Assembly: GCA_905201505.1 (NCBI GenBank)
Contig: CAJKOJ010000027.1
Coordinates: 1 to 24,596, forward strand
DNA: 24,596 nt
Reading direction: 5' to 3'
Source: an uncultured Eubacteriales bacterium
GTDB taxonomy: Bacteria; Bacillota; Clostridia; Lachnospirales; CAG-274
Shown in pieces: positions 1-7,512 of the stretch. The notes under the pieces were generated by a model that was given only the letters and a program-made list of their open reading frames with translations, ran no database searches and was not told the origin of the DNA. Within the stretch, counting starts at the first letter, position 1, and each line of letters opens with the position of its first letter. Position numbers and translations under genes: made by a program.

Positions 1-313
1 CTATATCTACACTTAAAATCTCACTGATAAGCTGACCGCCCATACCGGCAATTATAACGGTGTCAACCTCACCTTTTTCAATAACTGAAAGACCGCTGCC
101 AAGCCTTACCTCAATTTTATCAGAAAGTTTATGCTTTTCAACATTAGCCTTTGCAATATCAACCGGTCCTTGTCTTATATCGCCTGCAATAACGTATTCG
201 GCTAAATCATTTTTAACAAGATAAATAGGAATATATGCGTGGTCAGTACCAATATCGGCGATTCTATTTCCTTTTGTATGGTCTATTATACATTTTAAAC
301 GTGGTGTAATCAT
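1..313 (-). CDS. trmK: tRNA (adenine(22)-N1)-methyltransferase TrmK, N-terminal part
   Basis: This is a class I SAM-dependent methyltransferase that methylates N1 of A22 in bacterial tRNA, acting in the cytoplasm. The gene runs off the left edge, so only about the first 104 residues are present. It opens MITPRLKCIIDHTKG, followed by the SAM-binding motif ADIGTDHAYIPIYL (about residues 19-32), then AGDIRQGPVDIAKANVE and VDTVIIAGMGGQLI, all hallmarks of the TrmK family. The start is the ATG read at 313-311, with GGAGGT about eight bases upstream. In many Firmicutes trmK lies beside rpoD, which cannot be checked here. Its promoter overlaps paired DnaA-box-like sites. The family call is confident; the C-terminus is unseen. 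Confidence 0.9.
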   Translation of the reverse strand, partial: MITPRLKCIIDHTKGNRIADIGTDHAYIPIYLVKNDLAEYVIAGDIRQGPVDIAKANVEKHKLSDKIEVRLGSGLSVIEKGEVDTVIIAGMGGQLISEILSVDI

Positions 314-365
314 AAATAATTACCTCCGAGATTCAAATAAATTAGTTTATACGGTTATCCTACAA

Positions 366-394
366 GTTATACACACGGTGTGGATAACTTTCAA
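366..394 (-). promoter_or_regulatory. trmK promoter overlapped by an inverted pair of DnaA-box-like sites
   Basis: Read on the minus strand, a -35 TTGAAA (394-389) and a -10 TATAAC (371-366) are separated by exactly 17 bases. The spacer and -10 are made up of two DnaA-box-like 9-mers facing each other, TTATACACA at 367-375 (+) and TTATCCACA at 387-379 (-). A DnaA-type protein bound here would block the promoter, which suggests replication-linked control of trmK. The promoter match is visible; the regulation is inferred. Confidence 0.55.
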
Positions 395-461
395 GGTGTT
401 ATAAACAACAAAAAACGCTTTAAAACCGTAATTTGTGGTGAGTTATCATCAGTTATCCACA
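367..461. promoter_or_regulatory. Cluster of DnaA-box-like sites in the trmK/pgi divergent region
   Basis: Three 9-mers match the DnaA box TTATNCACA exactly: 367-375 (+), 379-387 (-) and 453-461 (+). Weaker relatives begin at 355 (TTATCC) and 443 (TTATCATCA). The first two form a 23-base near-perfect palindrome (366-388) with one mismatched pair. The third lies about 14 bases upstream of the promoter reading into pgi. No dnaA, dnaN or AT-rich 13-mer array is present, so a regulatory or DnaA-titrating cluster is more likely than the origin. Confidence 0.5.
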
Positions 462-475
462 CTTTTTCCTCGTAT

Positions 476-504
476 TTGTGTAATATTTGTAACAATAGTA
501 TAAT
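476..504 (+). promoter_or_regulatory. Sigma-A-type promoter reading into truncated pgi
   Basis: TTGTGT at 476-481 and a consensus TATAAT at 499-504 are spaced by 17 bases. The first ATG downstream (511-513) is followed at once by TAA, and no normal pgi start follows. This may be the original pgi promoter, now joined to the interior of the gene by a deletion. Confidence 0.5.
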
Positions 505-516
505 ATTAAAATGTAA

Positions 517-1614
517 ACCTTAAAAAATTGCATATTTACGCGATTTTTTATAAACGGTAATAATTACAACAATAAAAAGCATCCCGGATTACCAGATATT
601 TATTTTGTAGGCAACAGTATAAGCTCTGATTATTTAAATGATATTATTGAAATGATTGACGGGAGAGATTTTTCAATTAATGTTATTTCAAAATCAGGCA
701 CTACAACTGAACCGGCTATTGCATTTAGAATCTTTAAAAAGATGATTGAGGACAAGTATGGTAAAGAGGGTGCAAAAGAAAGAATATATGCAACAACAGA
801 TAAGTCAAGAGGTGCTTTAAAATCTCTTGCTGATAAAGAGGGATATGAAACATTTGTAATAACTGATGATATTGGCGGAAGATTTTCTGTACTTACTCCT
901 GTAGGAATTTTGCTTATGGCAGCAGCAGGTATTGATGTTGACGCTGTTATGCAGGGTGCTGCTGACGCTGCAGAGAAATATAAAAATGATGACTTAATGA
1001 ATAATGACTGTTTAAAATATGCAGCACTTAGAAATATTCTTTACAGAAAAGGAAAGTGTATTGAAATACTTGCAAACTATGAACCTTCTCTCACTATGTT
1101 TGGAGAATGGTACAAACAGTTATATGCGGAATCAGAGGGCAAAGACCAAAAGGGTATATTCCCTGTAAGTGCTAACTTTTCAACTGACCTCCATTCTATA
1201 GGTCAGTTTATACAAGATGGGTCAAGAAATCTCTTTGAAACTGTGCTGTGGGTTGAAAAGGCTAAAAAAGATATTATCATTGAGGCTGACAGTGAAAATC
1301 TTGACGGACTTAATTTCCTTGCCGATAGAAGCATTCAGTATGTTAATTCAAAGGCCTATGGCGGTACATTCCTTGCTCATATTGACGGAGGAGTGCCTAC
1401 TATGGTAATTGAAATAGAAAAGACTGACGCATATCATTTTGGTCAGCTTGTATATTTCTTTGAGAAGGCTCTTGCAATAAGCGGATATATGCTTGGCGTA
1501 AATCCATTTGACCAGCCCGGTGTTGAAGCATATAAGAAAAATATGTTTGCATTGTTGGGAAAACCGGGATACGAGGAACAAAAAGCTGAGCTTGAGGCAA
1601 GACTTGATAATTAA
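517..1614 (+). pseudogene. pgi: Glucose-6-phosphate isomerase, 5'-truncated
   Basis: Glucose-6-phosphate isomerase interconverts glucose 6-phosphate and fructose 6-phosphate in glycolysis. The frame is open from 517 and becomes recognisable at about 571 (NNKKHPGLPDIYFVGNSISS), then shows the signature ISKSGTTTEPAIAFR, IYATTDKSRGALK and DDIGGRFSVLTPVG. The presumed catalytic Glu in YAESEGK, His in LHSIGQFIQDG and Lys in QPGVEAYKKNMF are all kept, and the C-terminus is complete. What is missing is the N-terminal 120 or so residues, including the GIGGSYLG segment, which is not encoded in any frame between 314 and 540. The first usable ATG is at 652, giving 320 residues against about 450 for the family, and it has no clear ribosome-binding site. 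A real deletion or a local assembly error would both explain this. The protein is probably non-functional as it stands. Confidence 0.85.
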
Positions 1615-1632
1615 TATTTGATTATAATACTA

Positions 1633-1666
1633 AGGGTGCTGTGTAATATAAATTATGCAGTACCCT
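1633..1666 (+). terminator. Possible terminator hairpin after pgi
   Basis: AGGGTGCTG (1633-1641) pairs with CAGTACCCT (1658-1666) with one G-U pair, and the stem can extend inward through TAAT/ATTA. The following T-tract is weak (GAATTTGTATT), so termination may be inefficient. Confidence 0.4.
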
Positions 1667-1789
1667 GAATTTGTATTAAGAAGTGTTTGTTCATTAAATA
1701 TACAAATTAAATTATAGTTGTTATAATATACAAAATTACGTTGACTGATATAGTATAATTATACAAAATATCAATATTTGCAAAACTAG

Positions 1790-1819
1790 TTGCAATTATT
1801 GGTAAAAATATAGTATAAT
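1790..1819 (+). promoter_or_regulatory. Promoter of the REC-GGDEF-EAL gene
   Basis: TTGCAA (1790-1795) and TATAAT (1814-1819) are 18 bases apart. The leader that follows is about 110 bases long. I looked for a c-di-GMP riboswitch core in it and saw none. Apart from this promoter and the hairpin at 1633, the 320-base gap 1615-1935 holds nothing I can name. Confidence 0.55.
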
Positions 1820-1935
1820 TAAATAAGTGAGTTTATTTGAAATATATATGCTTCAAATTTTCAACAGTTGGGGGACTGGAATAGAATTTTTGGGCGAATT
1901 ATATTTGTTTTGTTTAATTGCGGGGGGATACGATA

Positions 1936-3645
1936 ATGAACAAAAGAAAAGTCTTGATTGTTGATGATCAAGAAGTGAACAGGCGTATGTTGTCGAAAAT
2001 AATCGAAAGCGATTATGATGTTGTATGTGCTGAAAATGGTCAGGAAGCTTTAAATATTCTTTACAAAGGATATAAAAGTATATCAGCTATTATTTTAGAT
2101 TTAATGATGCCTGTTATGAATGGATATGATTTTCTGGAAAGTATAAGTCACGATGTATATCTGTCAAATATTCCTGTTATTGTAACAACTGTATGTGACA
2201 GCGAAAGTGATGAAATAAAGGCACTGAATTACGGTGCCTGTGATTTTGTCAGAAAGCCGTATAATTCTGAGGTACTTAAAAAAAGACTTAATAATGCGAT
2301 AAAAAATACGATAAATCATAAATCAACTAATGAAAACGATATTTTGACAGGCATAAATAATAAAGAAGCTTTTCATCATTATTTAAATAATATGCTTATT
2401 AATAACAGTGATAAAATACATGCTGTAGCTGTGCTTGATGTTGAAAAGTTTAAAGTAATAAATGATATTTATGGTTCAATGGTTGCTGATAGTTTTTTAA
2501 TAGGAATTGCAGAAGAATTAAAAAAACTGACAGACAAAATCGGCGGTATTTGTGCTCACAGTTATGCAGATCAGTTTTTATTGGCAGCACCAATTACTTG
2601 TGAGGATATTGAAAGAGAACTGATAAGAATTGAAAATATAATTAATGATAATGCTGAAGGCATAAAAATTTCAATAAAAGCCGGCATTTATATAGTAGAT
2701 GATATTAATATGTCTGTTATATCAATGTGTACAAGGGCAAAATATGCTCTTAACAGTATAAAAAGGCATTATGGTAAAAAGATAGCCGTATATGATGATG
2801 AAATCAGAAATGATATACTGGACAGGCAAAAAATAGTGGGTGATATGAAATATGCTTTGGCAGAAGGGCAATTTAAAGTATATTTTCAGCCTAAATATGA
2901 TTTAATGACAGAAAAAATTATAGGTGCTGAGGCACTTGTAAGGTGGCAGCATACTGAGCTTGGTTTGATTTCTCCCGGGAAATTTATTCCTATTTTTGAG
3001 GACAATGGTTTTATAACTGAGCTGGATGTTTATGTTTGGGAAGAATGCTGCAGGTTTATGCACAAAAGAAAGCAGCTTGGATTGTCTGTTGTCCCTGTGT
3101 CTATAAATGTGTCAAGAGTTGATATATATAACGAGGATATAGTAAAAATTCTGTGCAATCTTGTGAAAAAGTATGATTTGGAACCTGAGCTTCTGCATTT
3201 GGAAATAACTGAATCAGTTTATATAAATGATTCGGGAAAAATCAATGTTGTTTTAAATCAAGTTAAAGAAAAAGGCTTTATAATTGAAATTGATGATTTT
3301 GGCAGCGGATATTCATCTTTAAGTATATTATCTGAAATACCTATGGATATTATAAAAATGGATATGAAATTCTTCCAGAGTGAGAAGAACACTAAGGTTA
3401 AACAGAAGATAATTTATTCAGTTATAAAACTTGCTAAATGGATGAATTTGTTTGTTATAGCAGAGGGTGTAGAAACAAAAGAACAGCTTGACTATTTAAG
3501 AAAAATGAAGTGTCATTTTGCTCAGGGATTTTATTTTGCAAAGCCTATGCCTGCTGAAGAATTTGAACAGGTTCTGGATTGCAAAGGTATTGTGCCGGAA
3601 AAAGAAAATATAGTTGAAAATTGTATAATATGTGAACAGAGTTAA
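1936..3645 (+). CDS. Response regulator with degenerate GGDEF and intact EAL domain (c-di-GMP phosphodiesterase)
   Basis: A cytoplasmic signalling protein of 569 residues with three domains. A receiver domain (about 4-118) has the acidic pair D10/D11, phospho-acceptor D55 in LDLMMP and K107 in RKPY. A GGDEF-fold domain (about 130-290) reads YADQF at 210-214 where GGDEF is expected, so it should not make c-di-GMP. The EAL domain (about 305-550) keeps EAL (332-334), the Asn of SINVSR, the Glu of LEITES, DDFGSGYSS, the Lys of IIKMD, AEGVET and QGFYFAKPMP. It should therefore hydrolyse c-di-GMP, with the GGDEF remnant perhaps acting as a GTP-binding sensor. The ATG at 1936 follows a run of six G bases at 1922-1927 and is preferred over an in-frame TTG at 1918. 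It is monocistronic, and no partner histidine kinase lies nearby. Confidence 0.93.
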   Translation: MNKRKVLIVDDQEVNRRMLSKIIESDYDVVCAENGQEALNILYKGYKSISAIILDLMMPVMNGYDFLESISHDVYLSNIPVIVTTVCDSESDEIKALNYGACDFVRKPYNSEVLKKRLNNAIKNTINHKSTNENDILTGINNKEAFHHYLNNMLINNSDKIHAVAVLDVEKFKVINDIYGSMVADSFLIGIAEELKKLTDKIGGICAHSYADQFLLAAPITCEDIERELIRIENIINDNAEGIKISIKAGIYIVDDINMSVISMCTRAKYALNSIKRHYGKKIAVYDDEIRNDILDRQKIVGDMKYALAEGQFKVYFQPKYDLMTEKIIGAEALVRWQHTELGLISPGKFIPIFEDNGFITELDVYVWEECCRFMHKRKQLGLSVVPVSINVSRVDIYNEDIVKILCNLVKKYDLEPELLHLEITESVYINDSGKINVVLNQVKEKGFIIEIDDFGSGYSSLSILSEIPMDIIKMDMKFFQSEKNTKVKQKIIYSVIKLAKWMNLFVIAEGVETKEQLDYLRKMKCHFAQGFYFAKPMPAEEFEQVLDCKGIVPEKENIVENCIICEQS

Positions 3646-3669
3646 AAAATATATTTATTCAAACAGTCA

Positions 3670-3709
3670 GGGGCTGATGTAAAATATAAAACTATTTTAC
3701 ATCAGCCCC
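3670..3709. terminator. Strong bidirectional terminator between convergent genes
   Basis: A perfect 17-bp stem (3670-3686 with 3693-3709) and a six-base loop, GC-rich at its base, are flanked by A/T-rich tracts on both sides. It serves the signalling gene on the plus strand and the alcohol dehydrogenase on the minus strand. Confidence 0.9.
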
Positions 3710-3743
3710 CTTATTTTATAAACAAGTAACTTCAGTATGTATA

Positions 3744-4916
3744 TTAGAAGTCAACTTCTGTACCATAGTAAATGCAAGTAAAGAGTTTTTCCATAATTTC
3801 AGGAGTAATTTCTCTTGGGTTTGAACCTGTACAAGCATCTGCAACAGCATTTTTAGAGATTTCAGCAATTTTTTCCTTAAACTCATCTTCGATAATGCCG
3901 AATTCTTTAAGAGTTTTAGGAATACTGAGTTTCTTGTTAAAGTCATCAATTTTATCGCAAAGTGCGTTAACACATTCTGCATCTGTTCCGTTGATGCCGA
4001 TACTTCTTGCAATGTCAGCATATCTTGATTCTGCATTCTTAGCATTGTACTTAATTACATAAGGAAGGTACATTGCATTTGCACAGCCGTGAGTAATGTG
4101 ACCTGTTGAGAATACAGCACCTGTCTTGTGTGCCATTGAGTGAACAATGCCCAGTAAAGCATTACTGAATGCCTGACCTGCAAGACACTGTGCATAGTGC
4201 ATTTGCTCTCTTGCTCCCATATCACCGTTATAAGAATTAATCAAATGTTCATTAACCATCTGAATAGCCTTAATAGCCAATGGGTCGGTAAACGGACTGT
4301 TGAGTGTAGATACATAGGCTTCAATTGCATGAGTAAGAGCATCCATACCTGTATAAGCAACAAGCTTAGGAGGCATAGTTTCAGCTAATGTAGGGTCAAC
4401 AATAGCAATATCAGGAGTAATATTGAAGTCAGCTAAAGGATACTTGATACCCTTTGCATAATCTGTAATTACTGAAAATGCTGTAACCTCTGTAGCTGTG
4501 CCTGATGTTGAAGGAATTGCAATAAACTTTGCCTTCTGTCTTAATTCAGGGAAGCTGAAAGGTGTAATCAACTGTTCAAATGTAACATCAGGATACTCAT
4601 AGAATGTCCACATTGCCTTTGCAGCATCAATTGGTGAACCGCCGCCCATAGCTACAATCCAGTCAGGTTCAAACTCTCTCATAGCTGCAGCACCCTTCAT
4701 AACTGTTTCAACAGATGGGTCAGCCTCAACACCTTCAAAGAGCTGTACCTCCATTCCGGCTTCTTTAAGGTTATTAACAACCTTGTCAAGAAATCCAAAT
4801 CTCTTCATAGAGCCGCCGCCTACGACAACAATAGCTTTCTTTCCTTTTATGGTTTTAAGCACGTCAATAGCGTCCTTGCCATAGTACATATTTCTTGGTA
4901 AAGTAAATCTCATCAT
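3744..4916 (-). CDS. Iron-containing alcohol dehydrogenase
   Basis: A cytoplasmic NAD(P)H-dependent oxidoreductase of the group III iron alcohol dehydrogenase family (butanol, 1,3-propanediol or lactaldehyde reductase type), reducing aldehydes to alcohols in fermentation. About 390 residues, a full family length. The nucleotide-binding segment includes VVVGGGSMK and AMGGGSPIDAAKA; PSTSGTATEVTAFSVITD follows. The metal ligands appear as Asp and His in GMDALTHAIEAY, His in HSMAHKTG and His in THGCANA. Of three clustered ATGs (4922, 4916, 4913) I prefer 4916, nine bases from GGAGG at 4930-4926; the ATG at 4922 is only three bases away. Its promoter carries a consensus Rex site, so expression should rise when NADH/NAD is high. 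The exact substrate cannot be read from sequence. Confidence 0.93.
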   Translation of the reverse strand: MMRFTLPRNMYYGKDAIDVLKTIKGKKAIVVVGGGSMKRFGFLDKVVNNLKEAGMEVQLFEGVEADPSVETVMKGAAAMREFEPDWIVAMGGGSPIDAAKAMWTFYEYPDVTFEQLITPFSFPELRQKAKFIAIPSTSGTATEVTAFSVITDYAKGIKYPLADFNITPDIAIVDPTLAETMPPKLVAYTGMDALTHAIEAYVSTLNSPFTDPLAIKAIQMVNEHLINSYNGDMGAREQMHYAQCLAGQAFSNALLGIVHSMAHKTGAVFSTGHITHGCANAMYLPYVIKYNAKNAESRYADIARSIGINGTDAECVNALCDKIDDFNKKLSIPKTLKEFGIIEDEFKEKIAEISKNAVADACTGSNPREITPEIMEKLFTCIYYGTEVDF

Positions 4917-4936
4917 AATCATATACCTCCATTCAA

Positions 4937-4976
4937 TATAATAATTATTGTTAATCTTTTAACAATAATTATTATA
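4937..4976. promoter_or_regulatory. Rex operator in a perfect 18-bp inverted repeat
   Basis: Arms 4937-4954 and 4959-4976 are perfectly complementary around a four-base centre. The core at 4948-4965 reads TTGTTAA-N4-TTAACAA, the consensus for the redox-sensing repressor Rex in Clostridia. It begins within the alcohol dehydrogenase -10 box and covers the expected transcription start, so binding should repress. The rex gene itself is not in this window. Confidence 0.85.
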
Positions 4977-4999
4977 ACACAAAAATTATGAGAAATCAA
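4971..4999 (-). promoter_or_regulatory. Alcohol dehydrogenase promoter
   Basis: On the minus strand, TTGATT (4999-4994) and a consensus TATAAT (4976-4971) are spaced by 17 bases, directly abutting the Rex operator core. Confidence 0.75.
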
Positions 5000-5030
5000 T
5001 AGAAAAAGCTAAAATTTAAAAAGATTTTTA

Positions 5031-5059
5031 TTGCAATTTATCTACATAAAAGTTATACT
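5031..5059 (+). promoter_or_regulatory. potABCD promoter
   Basis: TTGCAA (5031-5036) and TATACT (5054-5059) are spaced by 17 bases, 34 bases before the potA ATG. It is divergent from the Rex-controlled promoter, whose operator ends about 55 bases upstream of this -35, so shared control is possible but not evident. Confidence 0.65.
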
Positions 5060-5092
5060 GTAATAAAAAATAATTTTGAATTGGAGGTAGAA

Positions 5093-6670
5093 ATGAACAA
5101 GCTTATTCAGTTTAAAAACATTGTTAAGGAATTTAATGGGCAAATAGTTTTAAAAGGTATAAATCTTGATATATATGAAAATGAATTTGTAACACTGCTG
5201 GGTCCAAGCGGCTGCGGCAAGACAACTTTGTTAAGAATACTTGGAGGTTTTTTGCAGCAGAATGAGGGTACAATACTTTTTGACGGCAGGGATATTTCTG
5301 ATTTGCCTCCCCATAAGAGAGAGCTTAATACTGTATTTCAAAAGTATGCTCTTTTTCCTCATTTGAATGTGTATGATAATATTGCCTTTGGCCTAAAGCT
5401 AAAAAAAGAACCTAAGGATATTATTGAGCAAAAAGTAATGAGAATGCTTAGACTTGTGGGTCTTGAAGATTTTGGCAAGAGAAGTGTAAGTGAAATGTCA
5501 GGTGGACAGCAGCAGAGAGTTGCTATTGCACGTGCTCTTGTAAATGAACCAAAGGTACTTTTGCTTGATGAACCTTTGGGTGCACTTGATCTGAAACTCA
5601 GGAAGGAAATGCAGAGAGAGCTTAAAAAGATACAGAAAGAGGTAGGTATTACCTTTATTTTTGTAACTCATGACCAGGAAGAGGCATTGACAATGTCTGA
5701 TAAAATTGTGGTTATGAAAGACGGTGAAATTCAGCAGGTGGGAACTCCTACAGATGTATATAATGAACCTGTAAACAGATATGTTGCTAACTTTATTGGT
5801 GAAAGCAACATAATTGAAGGTGTAATGAGAGATGATTACAAGGTTGCATTTAATGGTAAACTTTTTGAGTGTGTAGACTTCGGCTTTGATAAAGATGAGC
5901 GTGTAGACGTAGTTATAAGACCTGAGGATATTGACATAGTTCCTGCAAGTGAAGGAAAACTTACAGGTAAGGTTAAGTCTGTGCTTTTTAAAGGTGTTCA
6001 TTATGAAACCATTGTTGAGACAAGGGCAGGAACAAGCATAACTGTTAAAATGAAAGTTGATGAAGTTAAGCCTGTGTGCAATATTTCAGCTGATGAATCA
6101 ATGACTGCAAATGATTTTTATTTGGACGTAAGTGATATTGAAGAAGAACTTACAAGGGCTGATATTATTGCAAGAGCCAATGCTCAGGCATGGAAAACTT
6201 CTGATGAAGAACAGCTTATATCAATAACAAAGGTTGAATATGATATTATGCCTGAAAAGGGCAGTTACCCTGTAACATTCTCTACATCAGCAGGTACTAT
6301 GAAAACTGTTCAGGCTATTGTGGCTGATGAAAACAAGGTTGAAGCTACAGAGTATGACGAGATTATATATGCAGTTAATATTTACAAAGATATTGATGAT
6401 ATTAAGGATAGTATGGCTCTTGAGACTGACCTTAAAATGTGGGCGAATGCTCAGGCGTGGACAAAGGACGGCTCTGAAAGTATTGATATAACTGATGTGG
6501 AATATAACTTTGACCCTGAAAACATTGTACCGGGTATATACAAAATAACCTTTAAAACTATGGGTGCTGAGTACAAAATAGATACAACTGACAAGTATGA
6601 AGTAGGCGAGAGAATAGGGCTCACATTTACTCCTGATGATATACACATAATGTCAAAGGGGGTATACTGA
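5093..6670 (+). CDS. potA: Spermidine/putrescine ABC transporter ATPase PotA with repeats inserted in its TOBE region
   Basis: The cytoplasmic ATPase that powers polyamine import through PotBC. Walker A GPSGCGKT is at 37-44, the Q-loop at QKYALFPH, the ABC signature SGGQQQRVAIARAL at about 136-149, Walker B LLLDEPLGALD, and the switch His in VTHDQEEAL. The start is the ATG at 5093, six bases after GGAGGT, not the upstream in-frame TTG. The protein is 525 residues, where PotA is usually about 350-370. The excess lies in the C-terminal half: normal TOBE sequence (VDVVIRPEDIDIV, KGVHYET) is interrupted after about residue 340 by two similar modules sharing ANAQAW, ITxVEY and a Y-x-(V/I)TF strand, and the ending YEVGERIGLTFTPDDIHIM then resumes. 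First gene of potABCD. Confidence 0.93.
   Translation: MNKLIQFKNIVKEFNGQIVLKGINLDIYENEFVTLLGPSGCGKTTLLRILGGFLQQNEGTILFDGRDISDLPPHKRELNTVFQKYALFPHLNVYDNIAFGLKLKKEPKDIIEQKVMRMLRLVGLEDFGKRSVSEMSGGQQQRVAIARALVNEPKVLLLDEPLGALDLKLRKEMQRELKKIQKEVGITFIFVTHDQEEALTMSDKIVVMKDGEIQQVGTPTDVYNEPVNRYVANFIGESNIIEGVMRDDYKVAFNGKLFECVDFGFDKDERVDVVIRPEDIDIVPASEGKLTGKVKSVLFKGVHYETIVETRAGTSITVKMKVDEVKPVCNISADESMTANDFYLDVSDIEEELTRADIIARANAQAWKTSDEEQLISITKVEYDIMPEKGSYPVTFSTSAGTMKTVQAIVADENKVEATEYDEIIYAVNIYKDIDDIKDSMALETDLKMWANAQAWTKDGSESIDITDVEYNFDPENIVPGIYKITFKTMGAEYKIDTTDKYEVGERIGLTFTPDDIHIMSKGVY
6143..6601 (+). repeat. Two tandem coding repeats inside potA
   Basis: The two modules are offset by 267 bases (89 codons). 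The clearest DNA match is AATGCTCAGGC(A/G)TGG at 6179-6193 and 6446-6460. Protein similarity extends from ANAQAW through IT(K/D)VEY, a Pro-Glu turn, G(S/I)Y(P/K)(V/I)TF to a following beta-like strand. The pattern resembles Ig-like beta-sandwich modules of surface proteins, but I cannot assign a named family. Confidence 0.7.
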
Positions 6671-6672
6671 TA

Positions 6673-7512
6673 ATGAAAAATTTCAGAAGTATGGTGTATC
6701 CTTACATTATATGGTCAGTGATAATGATTGTTGTGCCAATGCTTATGATAATTATGTATGCTTTTACAAAGCAGGGGAATACAGTAATGAGTATCAGGTT
6801 TACACTTGATAATTTTGCCGCTTTTTTTGAGGATAAGGTGTTTTTTGATGTGCTTAAAAGGTCGCTTGGGATAGCGGCAGTTACAACTATTATATGTATA
6901 CTTATAGGATATCCCACTGCTTATGTAATAGCTAAAATGAAGCCTAAATCACAGGTAATAATGGTGCTTATGATTACACTGCCTACATGGATTAATATGC
7001 TTGTAAGAACTTATGCCTGGAGAAGTATGCTTGATAAGAACGGGCTTATAAACAATATATTGGTAATGATTGGAATAGGACCTGTAAAGCTGCTTGAAAC
7101 AAGTTTTGCGGTTGTACTTGGTATGGTATACAATTTTATTCCTTTTATGATTTTGCAGATATATACTGCACTGAGTAAAATGGACAACAGCTATATTGAA
7201 GCGGCAAATGATCTGGGGGCAAACAAGGTGCAGTCATTTTTTAAGATTACTCTTCCTTTATCTGTGCCCGGAATAATAAGCGGTATTACTCTTGTATTTC
7301 TGCCTGCTGTGTCAAGCTTTTTTATACCTAAGCTTCTTGGGGGCGGTCAGTATGTGCTTATCGGCAATGTTATTGAAAATCAGTTCCTTACAACGGGAAA
7401 TTGGGGATTTGGCAGTGCCATTTCTCTGATTATGTCTATAATAATTATTATAGCTATGTATGTTGCAAGGCATATTGATAAACGTATCTCTGTGAAAGGA
7501 GGTAATGTTTAA
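6673..7512 (+). CDS. potB: Spermidine/putrescine ABC transporter permease PotB
   Basis: The first of two membrane permeases forming the polyamine channel with PotC. It has 279 residues and about six hydrophobic segments, beginning at YPYIIWSVIMIVVPMLMIIMYAF. The cytoplasmic EAA loop that contacts PotA reads IEAANDLGANKVQSFFKITLPLSVPGI. The ATG is two bases after the potA stop, with an AAAGGGGG ribosome-binding site inside potA (6655-6662), so the two are translationally coupled. Confidence 0.94.
   Translation: MKNFRSMVYPYIIWSVIMIVVPMLMIIMYAFTKQGNTVMSIRFTLDNFAAFFEDKVFFDVLKRSLGIAAVTTIICILIGYPTAYVIAKMKPKSQVIMVLMITLPTWINMLVRTYAWRSMLDKNGLINNILVMIGIGPVKLLETSFAVVLGMVYNFIPFMILQIYTALSKMDNSYIEAANDLGANKVQSFFKITLPLSVPGIISGITLVFLPAVSSFFIPKLLGGGQYVLIGNVIENQFLTTGNWGFGSAISLIMSIIIIIAMYVARHIDKRISVKGGNV

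Noticed and set aside
355..461. Chromosomal replication origin
   Set aside because: DnaA-like boxes are few, no dnaA/dnaN/rpmH is nearby and no AT-rich repeated unwinding element is evident.
1820..1935. c-di-GMP riboswitch in the leader of the EAL gene
   Set aside because: No GEMM-type core such as CGCAcAGGGCAAA is found; the leader is a plain AT-rich stretch with two G-runs.
5498..6001. Long minus-strand open frame (167 codons) within potA
   Set aside because: It is antisense to conserved ABC ATPase sequence, starts without a ribosome-binding site and has no recognisable domain.
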